A model generated the notes under the pieces. That model was not told the DNA's origin. It made no database searches and worked only from the letters and a program-made list of their open reading frames with translations. DNA of 64,000 bases from NCBI RefSeq assembly GCF_025630775.1, contig NZ_JAOSZE010000004.1:124001-188000 (forward strand), given 5' to 3'. Positions 42,691 through 51,383 of this stretch are shown here, piece by piece (positions within the stretch are counted from its first letter, which is position 1; every line of letters begins with the position of its first letter). The stretch comes from Actinoplanes sp. KI2. Its GTDB lineage: Bacteria > Actinomycetota > Actinomycetes > Mycobacteriales > Micromonosporaceae. Made by a program: the position numbers and the translations under genes.

Positions 42691-43185
42691 ATGGCAGCCA
42701 GCCCGTCCTTCGACATCGTCAGCAAGGTCGACAGGCAGGAGGTCGACAACGCGTTCCACCAGGCGGAGAAGGAGCTCGGCACCCGGTTCGACTTCCGGGG
42801 TACCGGCACCAGCATCGCCAAGTCGGGGGAGGAGGGCGTGACCATCACCTCCGAGACCGAGGAGCGGGCGAGCGCCGCCCTCGACGTCTTCAAGGAGAAG
42901 CTGGTCAAGCGCAACATCTCGCTGAAGTCGCTGGAGGCCGGCGAGCCGCGGCAGTCGGGGAAGACCTACAAGATCGACTGCAAGGTGGTCGAGGGGATCG
43001 AGACCGACAAGGCCAAGGCGATCAGCAAGAAGATCCGCGACGAGGGTCCGAAGGGCGTGCAGGCCCAGATCCAGGGCGACCAGCTGCGGGTCACCGGCAA
43101 GAAGAAGGACGATCTGCAGGCCGTCATCACGTTGCTCAAGTCCGAGGACTTCGGCGTCGCCCTGCAGTTCACCAACTATCGCTGA
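42691..43185 (+). CDS. YajQ family cyclic-di-GMP-binding protein
   Basis: The protein has 164 residues from ATG 42691, with 'caggag' 7 bases ahead. It carries '[20 protein letters not shown]' and '[11 protein letters not shown]', plus '[20 protein letters not shown]' with '[20 protein letters not shown]' and 'PLQFTNYR'-like end 'ALQFTNYR'. It is a full-length member of the YajQ/DUF520 family, two ferredoxin-like folds that bind nucleotides; in Xanthomonas and Pseudomonas they bind cyclic-di-GMP and work with a LysR regulator. A GGDEF-EAL protein is encoded 2.8 kb downstream. Confidence 0.93.
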   Translation: MAASPSFDIVSKVDRQEVDNAFHQAEKELGTRFDFRGTGTSIAKSGEEGVTITSETEERASAALDVFKEKLVKRNISLKSLEAGEPRQSGKTYKIDCKVVEGIETDKAKAISKKIRDEGPKGVQAQIQGDQLRVTGKKKDDLQAVITLLKSEDFGVALQFTNYR

Positions 43186-43238
43186 CCGGCCTCGTGATTT
43201 CCCGCCGCCGGGGGCGTCCCCGGCGGCAGACTGAGGCC

Positions 43239-43571
43239 ATGAACGCCAGTACCTGGACCTTGGTGGTCGGCGGGGTGGCGGGGGTCGGCCTGGCGGTGTT
43301 CGGAGCGGGCATGCTGGTCACCGGGCGCGCGCCGGACGCCACCAAGCGCGCGTTCCGCAGCGTGCGCGACGCCGGCTGGTATCACCTGCTGTTTGGGGTG
43401 GGCCTCTCGCTGATCGTGTTCGGCACGGCGTTGAACGGCGGCCTGGTGACGCTGCTCATCTCCCTGGTGGCGATCGCCCTGGTCGCGGTGGCGGTCGTCC
43501 GTTTCCGGCCGCGCGGGCACGGTGACCGCTGGATGGGAAACCGGCGGCACGGCAACCGGGGGAGCGGCTAA
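43239..43571 (+). CDS. small three-helix membrane protein
   Basis: The product is 110 residues from ATG 43239. Three hydrophobic segments ('WTLVVGGVAGVGLAVFGAGM', 'LLFGVGLSLIVFGTALNGG' and 'LVTLLISLVAIALVAVAVV') are followed by a basic, arginine-rich tail. No family is recognised. It ends 9 bases before the LysE-type exporter, so the two may be co-expressed. Confidence 0.65.
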   Translation: MNASTWTLVVGGVAGVGLAVFGAGMLVTGRAPDATKRAFRSVRDAGWYHLLFGVGLSLIVFGTALNGGLVTLLISLVAIALVAVAVVRFRPRGHGDRWMGNRRHGNRGSG

Positions 43572-43580
43572 GAACGACGC

Positions 43581-44216
43581 GTGGATCTGACGCACGCGGT
43601 TCTCTCGTTCGCCCTGCTCGGCGCCCTGCTGACGATCACCCCGGGGCTGGATACGGCGCTGGTCCTGCGGTCGGCCGTGAGCATGGGCCGCGGTCCGGCC
43701 TTCGCGACCGCGCTGGGCGTCGGCACCGGCGCGCTGATCTGGGGTGCGTCCGCCGCCGTCGGCGTCTCGGCGCTGCTCACCGCCTCCGAGGTGGCGTACA
43801 CGGCGCTGCGGGTGGCCGGCGCCGCGTACATGATCTATCTGGGCGTGCGGATGGTCCGCGGAGCGATCAAAACCAGGATTGCGTACGCCGAGGAAGCACC
43901 CGGTGCCGCAGTGCCGACCGTCTGGAACACCGTCGGCCGTGGCCTGTGCACCAGCCTCCTCAACCCGAAGGTCGGCGCGTTCTACCTCGCCGTCCTGCCG
44001 CAGTTCGTCCCGCACGGCTCGTCGCCCCTGCTCGTCGGGGTGCTGCTCGCGCTCGTACACGATCTTGAAGGTCTGCTCTGGTTCAGTGGGATCATCGTGG
44101 GGGCCGGCGCGCTGCGGAGGTATCTGACCCGGCGGTCGGTGCGGCGCGCGGTGGACGGCGGCACGGGCGCGGTCCTGCTCGGCTTCGGCCTGAAGCTCGG
44201 CCTGAGCAGCCAATAG
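43581..44216 (+). CDS. LysE/RhtB-family amino acid exporter
   Basis: The protein has 211 residues from GTG 43581, with 5-6 membrane helices. The family signature 'LLTITPGLDTALVLRSAVSMGRGP' near residue 18 and 'LNPKVGAFYLAVLPQFVP' near residue 133 are clear. RhtB relatives export homoserine, threonine, leucine or lysine; the substrate here is not predictable. A sulfurtransferase gene follows after 32 bases. Confidence 0.9.
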   Translation: MDLTHAVLSFALLGALLTITPGLDTALVLRSAVSMGRGPAFATALGVGTGALIWGASAAVGVSALLTASEVAYTALRVAGAAYMIYLGVRMVRGAIKTRIAYAEEAPGAAVPTVWNTVGRGLCTSLLNPKVGAFYLAVLPQFVPHGSSPLLVGVLLALVHDLEGLLWFSGIIVGAGALRRYLTRRSVRRAVDGGTGAVLLGFGLKLGLSSQ

Positions 44217-44248
44217 CCAGACCAAGAACCAGACGCAGGGGAGCAGCA

Positions 44249-45058
44249 GTGATCGATCCGGTGGTCGGCCCCGACTTCGTCCGCGCGCACTCCGACCGGG
44301 TGGTGCTCGCCGACGTCCGCTACTACCTCGACGGCCGGTCCGGCCGCGCGGCCTACGAGGGCGGGCATCTGCCGGGCGCGATCTTCGTGGACCTCGATAC
44401 CGATCTCGCGGCGCACGCCGAGCCGGCGCAGGGCCGGCACCCGCTGCCGTCGCCGGAGGCGTTCGCCGAGCGTATGGCGGATCTCGGCCTGAGCGACGAC
44501 ACCATCGTGATCGGGTACGACGACGCCGGCGGAGTGATGGCCGCGCGACTGGTCTGGATGCTGCGCGCCACCGGCCACGACGCCGCCCTCCTGGACGGCG
44601 GGCTCGACGCGTACCGGGAAAAGCTGGAAACCGCGACGCCGCGGCGTGCCCGCGGCAGCTTCGAGGCGAGGCCCTGGCCGAGCGAGCGGCTCGCCGACGT
44701 CGAGGACGCCACGAGCGCCGAGTTCGTGGTGCTGGACGCGCGGCAGCCGGAGCGGTTCCGCGGCGAGACCGAGCCGATCGACCCGCGTGCCGGGCACATA
44801 CCGGGCGCCCGCAGCCTGCCGACCCGGGAGAACGTGGACGCGGCCGGCCTCTTCCTGCCGCCCGCCGAGCTTCGGGAGCGGTTCGTCGCGGTCGGCGTCA
44901 CCGACGGCGCGACGGTCGTCTCCTACTGCGGGTCGGGCGTGACCGCCTGCCACAACCTGCTGGCGCTCGAGCGGGCCGGGTTCGCGCCGGGGCGGCTCTA
45001 CCCCGGCTCCTGGTCGCAGTACAGCGCCACCGACCGCCCGGCCGCGACCGGCGACTGA
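44249..45058 (+). CDS. sseA: thiosulfate/3-mercaptopyruvate sulfurtransferase (two rhodanese domains)
   Basis: The protein has 269 residues from GTG 44249, which follows 'aggggagcagca'. The first rhodanese domain ('VVLADVRYYLDGRSGRAAYE', 'GHLPGAIFVDLD') is inactive; the second ('FVVLDARQPERFRGETEPID', 'AGHIPGARSLPTREN') has the active loop 'SYCGSGVTACHNLLAL' with Cys. The loop CGSGVTA resembles mercaptopyruvate sulfurtransferases rather than CRKGVT thiosulfate types. It transfers sulfane sulfur to thiols or cyanide. The convergent HTH gene ends 4 bases after it. Confidence 0.92.
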   Translation: MIDPVVGPDFVRAHSDRVVLADVRYYLDGRSGRAAYEGGHLPGAIFVDLDTDLAAHAEPAQGRHPLPSPEAFAERMADLGLSDDTIVIGYDDAGGVMAARLVWMLRATGHDAALLDGGLDAYREKLETATPRRARGSFEARPWPSERLADVEDATSAEFVVLDARQPERFRGETEPIDPRAGHIPGARSLPTRENVDAAGLFLPPAELRERFVAVGVTDGATVVSYCGSGVTACHNLLALERAGFAPGRLYPGSWSQYSATDRPAATGD

Positions 45059-45062
45059 TCGG

Positions 45063-45476
45063 CTAAGAGTCCGGCTCGCCGGCCAGGTCGCGCGCCTGGG
45101 CGACCGCGTCCGGGCCGAGTCCCTCGAAGCCGGTGCGGTCGTGCTGGCGGCCCTGGTCCTCGATCCAGCGCGTGTGCGCCTCCCAGGCCGCCTGCTTGCT
45201 GCTCCCCAGCGCCGCCCCGATCTGGGTCCAGGACGCCCCGGCGCCGCGCGCCGTCCGCACCATCGCCTGCCGGCCGTACCCGGCCTTACGGATCACGACC
45301 TCGCTGAGCGCCAGCATCTCGAGCGCCTCGTCGCGGCCGAGCGCCGGCGAGATGTCGTCGCCGTGCGCATCGCCGGCCATCGTGGCGAGCGCGTCCCGCA
45401 TCCGCAGCTCGTCGTACCGCGATGTGGCGGTCGAAAGCGTGTGTTCGCGCTCCAGCTCGTCCGGTGAGGCAGCCAT
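45063..45476 (-). CDS. small helix-turn-helix DNA-binding protein
   Basis: The product is 137 residues from ATG 45476; a longer frame to 45512 exists but lacks a ribosome site. 'GAGASWTQIGAALGSSKQAAWEAHTRW' near residue 75 is a sigma70-region-4/HTH_38-like helix-turn-helix that recurs in actinobacterial small regulators. The rest is helical without known ligand motif. It ends 4 bases from the sulfurtransferase gene. The 275 bases upstream, 45477-45751, are unusually AT-rich for this genome and probably contain its promoter and that of the micropeptide. Confidence 0.7.
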   Translation of the reverse strand: MAASPDELEREHTLSTATSRYDELRMRDALATMAGDAHGDDISPALGRDEALEMLALSEVVIRKAGYGRQAMVRTARGAGASWTQIGAALGSSKQAAWEAHTRWIEDQGRQHDRTGFEGLGPDAVAQARDLAGEPDS

Positions 45477-45751
45477 CCGGAAAGCCTGCCCGTCAGGCCG
45501 ACCTGACGTCAAGCGGTCTTGACGAAAGCGAGGCGAATCGCATTCATTTCTACCACTAAATCCTACCGAAAGCCGTCAATTTTTCGAGTTCAGGACCACG
45601 CCCTACCTCAGCCGTTCGGTCAGGATTTCAGTATGTGTGGCCTCGACCCGCCGTCGGACACTCCCTGTCGCACAACGGGTGTGGCACCATCATGTGACCC
45701 ACCGCAGGTTGCGTAACAATGTGTTCGCGTAAGACGTCAGAGGAGCCGGGC

Positions 45752-45895
45752 ATGTTCGCAAGAAAACTGGGCCGCGTGGCGGGTCTGGTTCTCGTGCTTG
45801 CCGTTGTCTTCGGCGGCGTCGGCATCGCTGGCGGGACAGCGGAACAGAATCACACCGCGGTCGCGGTCGGGTCCCTGACCGTCGATTGGGACTGA
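45752..45895 (+). CDS. 47-aa signal-peptide-bearing micropeptide
   Basis: ATG 45752 has 'aggagc' 6 bases ahead. The product has a basic start ('MFARKLGRVAG'), a hydrophobic core ('LVLVLAVVFGGVGIAGG') and a short polar remainder ('TAEQNHTAVAVGSLTVDWD'). A signal peptidase site after 'GGTA' or similar would release about 18 residues. It sits 62 bases upstream of the GGDEF-EAL gene on the same strand. I know of no family for it. Confidence 0.55.
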   Translation: MFARKLGRVAGLVLVLAVVFGGVGIAGGTAEQNHTAVAVGSLTVDWD

Positions 45896-45957
45896 GCCCT
45901 TCGCTGAGCCTGGCAACCCGGTTGCGCCCCGGCGGCCTCGACTGACAAAGGAGCGTT

Positions 45958-48492
45958 ATGGCCAGGCGCCCGCGCGCACGCCAACACTCCGCGCAGTATG
46001 CATGGCTGATCACCGGCCCCCTGACGCTGTTCGCTGCCGTCTGCTTCGTCGCGTTCTGGGGCCACGATTCGGATTGGTACAAGTCCTGGCCCGCCGGGCT
46101 GGTCGGGTTGGTCGGTATCTGCCTGGCCTACGTCAGCGTCTTCAACATCGTCATCCGGCGCAGCACGTACAGCATGATCCTGACCGAGGTTCCGTTCGTT
46201 CTGCTGCTGTACTTCCTGCCGCCGCCCATGGTCATCCTCATCGTGGCCTGCGCCTCGGTCGGTACCCAGATGGTGCGCTCGACCGTCATCACCCCGGTCA
46301 AGATGTGGTTCAACGTCGCCAAGCAGTCGGCCGCGATCTCGGCGGCGCTCCTGCTGATCGCCGCGATCCCGCACGCACATGACGCCGGCCCGGCGAGCTG
46401 GGGCGTCCTCGCCGCGGCACTGTTGTTCAACACGGTGATCGACTTCCTGTGCCTGGCCGGCGTCATGGCCGCCGTCCAGGGCGTCCGGGCCGGTCAGGAC
46501 GCGTTGCGCGGGCTGCCCCTGGCGTTGGCCATCGCCTGCGTCAACACCGTGATCGGCCTGGTCTTCCTGGTCGCTCTGACGGCCACCAAATGGTCCGCGC
46601 TCCTGCTGGCCGTCCTGGTCGGCGCGCTGGTGCTGATGCTCCGGTCGTTCGCCGAGTTCTTCCGGCAGCACCGCACCCTCACCGACGTCTACGAGCTCAC
46701 CAAGGCCGTCCGCGAGGCGGGCGGCGACGCCGCCCTGCCGGACGTGCTGCTCGGCCGGGTGCGTGCGCTGATGCGCGCCGAGTACGCGACGCTCTGGCTC
46801 GCCCCGCAGGGTCGGCACCCGGAGGTCATGCTCACCGCCCGGGTGGAGAACAAGGGCCTGCTCGACCTGTCGCCTACCCCGCCCGCGATCCGGACACGGG
46901 CGATCGAGGACGGGCAGACCGTGGCGGTCGGGCCCAGCTTCAAGCAGACCCAGGATCTGCGCAGGGAACTCCGCGCTTTCAAGATCAAAGACGTCATCGT
47001 CGTCCCGCTGCGGTCCGGGCAGACCACGATCGGCAGCCTCGAGGTGATCAACCGGATCGGCGACACCCGCGTCTTCCGCGCCGCCGACGCCCAGGTGCTC
47101 GAGACGATCGCCGCGCACGCGGCCGCCGCCGTGGAAAACTCCCGGCTGGTCGAGCGCCTGCGGCACGACGCGTACCACGATCGGCTCACCGGCCTGCCCA
47201 ACCGCCGGCGGATCACCGACGCGCTCGCCGAGGCGGTCAAGGTCCACGCCGAGTCCGAGGTCGTCGCCACCCTGCTCTTCGACGTCGACGGTCAGCGCGA
47301 CGTGAACGAGTCGATGGGCCACGCGGCCGGCGACAAGCTGCTCGCCGAGGTGGCCGAGCGGCTGCGCGCGATCGCCGGCCCGGGCGCCCTGGTCGGCCGG
47401 ATCGGCGGTGACGAGTTCGTGGTCACCCAGCGCGCCGAGAGCGTCGACGCGACCGTCCGGCTGGCCACCGAGATGCGCGAGCAGCTGCGCGGCCCGATGA
47501 CGGTCGGCACCCTCACGCTGGACGTCGACACGGCCGTCGGGGTGTCGGTCTACCCCGATCACGGCGCCGATCCGGAGACGCTGATCCAGCGGGCCGAGCT
47601 CGCCGCGAACGCCGCCAAGGTCCTGCCGTACGGCGTCCAGCTCTTCCACCCCGCCCTGGAGTCCCGCGCCGTACGCCGTCTCGGGATCGCCGCCGATCTG
47701 CGCAATGCTCTCGACAACGACGAGCTGGACGTCTACTACCAGCCCAAGGTCACGCTCGCCGACCGGCACCTGGTCGGCGTCGAGTGCCTGGCCCGCTGGA
47801 CGCACGCCGCGCACGGCGAGGTCGCACCGGAAGACTTCGTGGCCGTCGCCGAGCACACCGGCCAGCTCTCCCGGCTCACCGAGCGGGTGCTCACCGAGGG
47901 CCTGCGCCGCTGCCGGGAGTGGGCCGAGGCGGACCGTCCGCTCTCCATCGCGGTCAACCTGTCGGTCCGCACCCTGCTCGACTCCCGCTTCCCCGACGTG
48001 GTGGAGGAGCAGCTGGAGCGGTACGGCGTGGCCCCTGCCCAGGTGACCTTCGAGATCTCCGAGCCGGGCATGCTCGGCGACATCGAACGGGTGCTGCCGA
48101 CCCTCTACCGGCTGCGCGACCTCGGCGTACGGCTCAGCGTCGACGACTTCGGGACGGGCGCGTCGTCGCTGTCGTACCTGCGACAGTGGCCGGTGCACGA
48201 GGTCAAGATCGACGACAGCTTCGTGCAGGGGATGGCAACCGACTCCGGCGACCTGGCGATCGTGCGGGCGGTGGTCAGCCTGTCCCGTGAGTTCGGTCTC
48301 ACCGTGGTGGCCGAGGGGGTCGAGAGCGAGTTGACCCTCGACCTGCTGGAGGAGATGGGCTGCGAGATCGGCCAGGGCTATCTGTTCAGCCGCCCGCTGC
48401 CGTACGAGCGCCTGGAGGCCTGGTTCAGCGCTCAGACCGAGCCGGAATCCACCCCCACGGGCGAGGTCCGCCGGCTGCGCGCGGTGATCTGA
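45958..48492 (+). CDS. membrane GAF-GGDEF-EAL cyclic-di-GMP turnover protein
   Basis: The protein has 844 residues. Residues 1-230 form about 7 membrane helices of an unnamed input domain. A GAF domain covers about 240-395. The GGDEF domain has 'LTGLPNRR' and an intact 'GRIGGDEFVV' (GGDEF near 482). No RxxD inhibitory site precedes it. The EAL domain (about 580-820) reads 'VGVECLARW' (ECL in place of EAL, metal-binding Glu kept), 'AVNLSVRTL', 'EISEPGML', 'SVDDFGTGASSLSYL' and 'VVAEGVES'. Most catalytic acids are present, so both synthesis and breakdown of cyclic-di-GMP are possible. ATG 45958 follows 'aaaggagcgtt'. Confidence 0.94.
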   Translation: MARRPRARQHSAQYAWLITGPLTLFAAVCFVAFWGHDSDWYKSWPAGLVGLVGICLAYVSVFNIVIRRSTYSMILTEVPFVLLLYFLPPPMVILIVACASVGTQMVRSTVITPVKMWFNVAKQSAAISAALLLIAAIPHAHDAGPASWGVLAAALLFNTVIDFLCLAGVMAAVQGVRAGQDALRGLPLALAIACVNTVIGLVFLVALTATKWSALLLAVLVGALVLMLRSFAEFFRQHRTLTDVYELTKAVREAGGDAALPDVLLGRVRALMRAEYATLWLAPQGRHPEVMLTARVENKGLLDLSPTPPAIRTRAIEDGQTVAVGPSFKQTQDLRRELRAFKIKDVIVVPLRSGQTTIGSLEVINRIGDTRVFRAADAQVLETIAAHAAAAVENSRLVERLRHDAYHDRLTGLPNRRRITDALAEAVKVHAESEVVATLLFDVDGQRDVNESMGHAAGDKLLAEVAERLRAIAGPGALVGRIGGDEFVVTQRAESVDATVRLATEMREQLRGPMTVGTLTLDVDTAVGVSVYPDHGADPETLIQRAELAANAAKVLPYGVQLFHPALESRAVRRLGIAADLRNALDNDELDVYYQPKVTLADRHLVGVECLARWTHAAHGEVAPEDFVAVAEHTGQLSRLTERVLTEGLRRCREWAEADRPLSIAVNLSVRTLLDSRFPDVVEEQLERYGVAPAQVTFEISEPGMLGDIERVLPTLYRLRDLGVRLSVDDFGTGASSLSYLRQWPVHEVKIDDSFVQGMATDSGDLAIVRAVVSLSREFGLTVVAEGVESELTLDLLEEMGCEIGQGYLFSRPLPYERLEAWFSAQTEPESTPTGEVRRLRAVI

Positions 48493-48499
48493 CCCCGAT

Positions 48500-48528
48500 T
48501 TCACCCCCGACTTGGGGCCGTGTATTGT
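48500..48528 (+). promoter_or_regulatory. candidate promoter of tRNA-Thr
   Basis: -35 ttcacc (48500-48505), 17-base spacer, -10 tattgt (48523-48528), 34 bases before the tRNA. A sigma-A-like match, read by eye. Confidence 0.35.
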
Positions 48529-48562
48529 CTTGTCTGCGCGGCAAGCGAAAGCGCGCGCGCAA

Positions 48563-48635
48563 GCCCCCTTAGCTCAGTCGGCAGAGCGTCTCCATGGTAA
48601 GGAGAAGGTCTACGGTTCGATTCCGTAAGGGGGCT
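48563..48635 (+). tRNA. tRNA-Thr (anticodon GGT)
   Basis: Acceptor gccccct pairs with agggggc, discriminator T. The anticodon stem tctcc/ggaga encloses loop ATGGTAA (GGT), and the T arm is cggttcgattccg. 73 bases, CCA not encoded. It precedes tRNA-Met by 48 bases. Confidence 0.93.
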
Positions 48636-48683
48636 CTACCGGGTTCGTTCCCCGCCGCCGGCGCTGGATCGTGAGCCTGGCTC

Positions 48684-48756
48684 GGCGGTGTAGCTCAGTT
48701 GGCAGAGCAAGCGGCTCATAATCGCTGTGTCGCCGGTTCAAGTCCGGCCACCGCTA
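48684..48756 (+). tRNA. tRNA-Met (elongator, anticodon CAT)
   Basis: Acceptor ggcggtg pairs with caccgct (first pair G-U), discriminator A. The anticodon stem encloses loop CTCATAA (CAT), and the T arm is gccggttcaagtccggc. 73 bases, CCA not encoded. Lack of an unpaired position 1 and of three G-C pairs at the base of the anticodon stem makes it the elongator form. Confidence 0.93.
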
Positions 48757-48767
48757 CTAGCAACTTT

Positions 48768-48796
48768 TTGCGATCGGCGTACCGGTCAACTACGCT
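48768..48796 (+). promoter_or_regulatory. candidate promoter of rpmG-hadAB
   Basis: -35 ttgcga (48768-48773), 17-base spacer, -10 tacgct (48791-48796), 43 bases before the rpmG start. Read by eye. Confidence 0.35.
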
Positions 48797-48839
48797 GGTA
48801 TGTCGTTAAGAAACCCTGTGAGCAGGAAGGCACCTTGCC

Positions 48840-49007
48840 GTGGCCAAGGCGACCGACGTCCGTCCGAAGATCACCCTGGCGTGTACGGAGTGCAAGGAGC
48901 GGAACTACATCACCCGGAAGAACCGGCGTAACGACCCCGACCGCATCGAGCTGAAGAAGTTCTGCCCGCGGGACGGCAAGCACACCGTGCACCGCGAGAC
49001 GCGCTGA
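48840..49007 (+). CDS. rpmG: 50S ribosomal protein L33
   Basis: The protein has 55 residues from GTG 48840, preceded by 'aggaagg'. '[20 protein letters not shown]' and '[18 protein letters not shown]' are L33. The zinc-ribbon form has two CxxC pairs; here the second reads CPRD, so one of the four cysteines is missing. It opens the rpmG-hadA-hadB-tRNA-Trp-secE-nusG order known from mycobacteria. Confidence 0.92.
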   Translation: MAKATDVRPKITLACTECKERNYITRKNRRNDPDRIELKKFCPRDGKHTVHRETR

Positions 49008-49087
49008 CCCAGGGTCACCAGCACGACCTGCGCCGTCCAGGCCCTCTCACCATGGGGGCACCGGGCGGCGCAGAGTAGTTTGTGGGC

Positions 49088-49537
49088 ATGCCGCTGGACC
49101 AGTCCTACGTCGGACGTTCGTACCCGCCCACCGAGCCGTACCAGGTCGGCCGCGAGAAGATCCGCGAGTTCGCCCGCGCGATCGGCGCCACCGACCCGGA
49201 GTACCTCGACCCCGCGGCGGCCCGCGCCCTCGGTTACGCCGACGTCGTCGCCCCGCCGACCTTCCCGATCATCTTCACGATGGCCTCGAGCCACCGGCAG
49301 ATCGTCGAGGACCCCGCGCTCGGCATCGACTACAGCCGAGTGGTGCACGGCGACCAGAGGTTCGCCTACCGCCGGCCGATCGTCGCCGGTGACGCCCTGG
49401 TCTGCGTGAACACCGTCGAGGAGATCACCAGCCGGGGCGGTCACGACTTCATGACCACCCGCAGCGACGTGTCGACCGAGGACGGCGAGCCGGTGGTCAC
49501 CGTGTGGGCCAAGCTCGTGCAGCGCGGGGAGGAGTAG
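49088..49537 (+). CDS. hadA: (3R)-hydroxyacyl-ACP dehydratase subunit HadA-like
   Basis: The protein has 149 residues from ATG 49088. 'DQSYVGRSYPPTEPYQVGRE', 'FARAIGATDPEYLD', 'VVAPPTFPIIFTM', 'RVVHGDQRFAYRRPIVAGDAL' and 'TTRSDVSTEDGEPVVTVWAKLV' mark the FAS1-like dehydratase domain of the HadA/HadC type. This hot-dog fold lacks the catalytic His and supplies substrate binding. It pairs with hadB (3 bases apart) to form the FAS-II dehydratase. In an organism without mycolic acids its role would be in other fatty acid or polyketide elongation. Confidence 0.88.
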   Translation: MPLDQSYVGRSYPPTEPYQVGREKIREFARAIGATDPEYLDPAAARALGYADVVAPPTFPIIFTMASSHRQIVEDPALGIDYSRVVHGDQRFAYRRPIVAGDALVCVNTVEEITSRGGHDFMTTRSDVSTEDGEPVVTVWAKLVQRGEE

Positions 49538-49540
49538 CAC

Positions 49541-49936
49541 GTGACCGAGTCCTTCGAGCCGCAGACCTTCCGGGTCACCCGGGCCGACCTGGTCCGCTAC
49601 GCCGGCGCCTCCGGCGACTTCAACCCGATCCACTGGAGCGAGCGCTTCGCGAACTCGGTGGGCCTGCCCGGCGTGATCGCCCACGGCATGTTCACGATGG
49701 CCCTGGTGGGCCGTGCGGTGACCGCCTGGGCCGGCGCGCCCGACGCGGTCGTCGAGTTCGGCGTGCGCTTCTCCCGGCCGGTCCCGGTGCCGGACACCGA
49801 CGAGGGCACCGAGGTCGTCGTGACCGCCACCGTGAAGGGCGAGACCGAGGACGGGAACACCAGACTGGCGCTCACCGCGACCTGTCAGGGAGAGAAAGTT
49901 CTCTCCATGGCACAAGCCGTCATCCGGAAACGGTAG
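49541..49936 (+). CDS. hadB: (3R)-hydroxyacyl-ACP dehydratase subunit HadB-like (MaoC domain)
   Basis: The protein has 131 residues from GTG 49541. The hydratase-2 motif 'YAGASGDFNPIHWSERFANS' holds catalytic Asp and His, followed by 'GLPGVIAHGMFTMALVG' and 'VRFSRPVPVPD'. It is the active-site-bearing partner of HadA. No hadC follows; tRNA-Trp comes next, as in the mycobacterial locus minus hadC. Confidence 0.9.
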   Translation: MTESFEPQTFRVTRADLVRYAGASGDFNPIHWSERFANSVGLPGVIAHGMFTMALVGRAVTAWAGAPDAVVEFGVRFSRPVPVPDTDEGTEVVVTATVKGETEDGNTRLALTATCQGEKVLSMAQAVIRKR

Positions 49937-49942
49937 GGCGGG

Positions 49943-49972
49943 TTGGGCTAACGGGCGGTGTACCCGTACACT
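49943..49972 (+). promoter_or_regulatory. candidate promoter of tRNA-Trp
   Basis: -35 ttgggc (49943-49948), 18-base spacer, -10 tacact (49967-49972). The transcript would begin about 60 bases before the tRNA. Read by eye. Confidence 0.4.
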
Positions 49973-50039
49973 GGTCCGCCGTGGGGCATTGACCCCCTAG
50001 ACGCGCATGCCGCGATCCGGGGGGAAAAGCGCCTCGCAC

Positions 50040-50112
<73 letters not shown>

Positions 50113-50218
50113 CGCAACTCTCCCAGACGTGCCCGCCCGGGACAGCGGTCCGCACGACCCCCGCCCCGGAAACGGGTGCCGACGGGGACCACCACCACGA
50201 GGACGGAAGTAGGGCGCC

Positions 50219-50596
50219 ATGGCCGAGAGGAACCGACCCGGTGACGCCGGCGACCCGGCCGACGACGAGGTGTTTGACGACATCGTCGACGACGACACGG
50301 AGTCCGACGACGCCGACGACGCCCCGGTGAGCCGTGGCGGCACCGCCGTCGCCGAGCGCACCAAGGGCGAGCCCAAGAAGAAGAAGGAAGCACGTCGCAC
50401 CGGCTTCTTCGGCCGCATCGGTGGTTTCTTCCGTGAGGTGGTCAGCGAACTGCGTAAGGTCATCTGGCCGACGCGCAAGGAACTGCTGACCTACACGACG
50501 ATCGTGATCGCGTTCGTGACGGTCATGACCGCCATCGTCGGCGTGCTGGACTACGGGTTCGGCAAGCTGATCTTCTGGGCTTTCGGCGGCAAGTGA
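50219..50596 (+). CDS. secE: preprotein translocase subunit SecE
   Basis: The protein has 125 residues. An acidic, disordered lead of about 60 residues precedes the core 'GRIGGFFREVVSELRKVIWP', 'TRKELLTYTTIVIAFVTVMT' and one membrane helix. SecE clamps SecY in the translocon. Acidic N-terminal extensions are common in actinobacteria. nusG follows 46 bases later. Confidence 0.95.
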   Translation: MAERNRPGDAGDPADDEVFDDIVDDDTESDDADDAPVSRGGTAVAERTKGEPKKKKEARRTGFFGRIGGFFREVVSELRKVIWPTRKELLTYTTIVIAFVTVMTAIVGVLDYGFGKLIFWAFGGK

Positions 50597-50642
50597 CGCC
50601 GTCCCGGCAGTACTGAGCAGACTTATCTGGAAGTGAGCGAGC

Positions 50643-51383
50643 GTGCCTGAGTACGACGACGAGACCGCGCAGTCCGCCGACGAGCCCTCGTCGGTGGCCA
50701 CGGCGGGCACCGACGAGTCGGTCGAGGCCGCCCCCGTTGAGGAGGAGGCCGTCGTGGCTTCCGACGAGACCGAGCAGCAGGACGACGACGACTTCGACCC
50801 GGTGCAGGAGCTGCGGCAGAAGCTGCGCTATGCGCCCGGCGAGTGGTATGTCGTGCACTCCTACGCGGGCTACGAGAACAAGGTCAAGACCAACCTCGAG
50901 ACCCGGATCACGAGCCTCGACATGGAGGACTTCATCTTCCAGGTCGAGGTGCCGACCCGCGAAGAGGTCGAGGTCAAGAACGGCAAGCGCCAGCAGGTCA
51001 ACAACAAGGTCTTCCCGGGCTACATCCTGGTCCGGATGGATCTGACCCCCGAGTCGTACTCCTGCGTGCGCAACACGCCGGGCGTCACCGGGTTCGTCGG
51101 CGCCACCGACCGGGTCGACCGGCCGGCTCCCCTCTCGCTGGACGAGGTGCTCAAGTGGCTCGCCCCGGCCGTCGAGCAGGAGGAGAAGAAGGCCAAGCCC
51201 GAGATCAAGGTCCTCGACTTCGAGGTCGGCGACTCGGTCACGGTCACCGACGGCGCGTTCGCCTCGCTGCCGGCCTCGATCAGCGAAATTAATGCCGACC
51301 AGCAGAAGTTGAAGGTTCTGGTCTCCATCTTCGGGCGCGAGACGCCGGTGGAGCTCAACTTCAACCAGGTCACCAAGATCTGA
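50643..51383 (+). CDS. nusG: transcription termination/antitermination factor NusG
   Basis: The protein has 246 residues from GTG 50643. An acidic lead of about 60 residues, then the NGN domain ('[20 protein letters not shown]', '[11 protein letters not shown]', '[12 protein letters not shown]') and a C-terminal KOW domain ('[20 protein letters not shown]'). It binds RNA polymerase and couples it to the ribosome or Rho. The next gene is rplA, not rplK. Confidence 0.96.
   Translation: MPEYDDETAQSADEPSSVATAGTDESVEAAPVEEEAVVASDETEQQDDDDFDPVQELRQKLRYAPGEWYVVHSYAGYENKVKTNLETRITSLDMEDFIFQVEVPTREEVEVKNGKRQQVNNKVFPGYILVRMDLTPESYSCVRNTPGVTGFVGATDRVDRPAPLSLDEVLKWLAPAVEQEEKKAKPEIKVLDFEVGDSVTVTDGAFASLPASISEINADQQKLKVLVSIFGRETPVELNFNQVTKI

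Noticed and set aside
45850..48504. 884-codon frame opposite the GGDEF-EAL gene
   Set aside because: Exact antisense of a gene with clear domains; low-complexity product.
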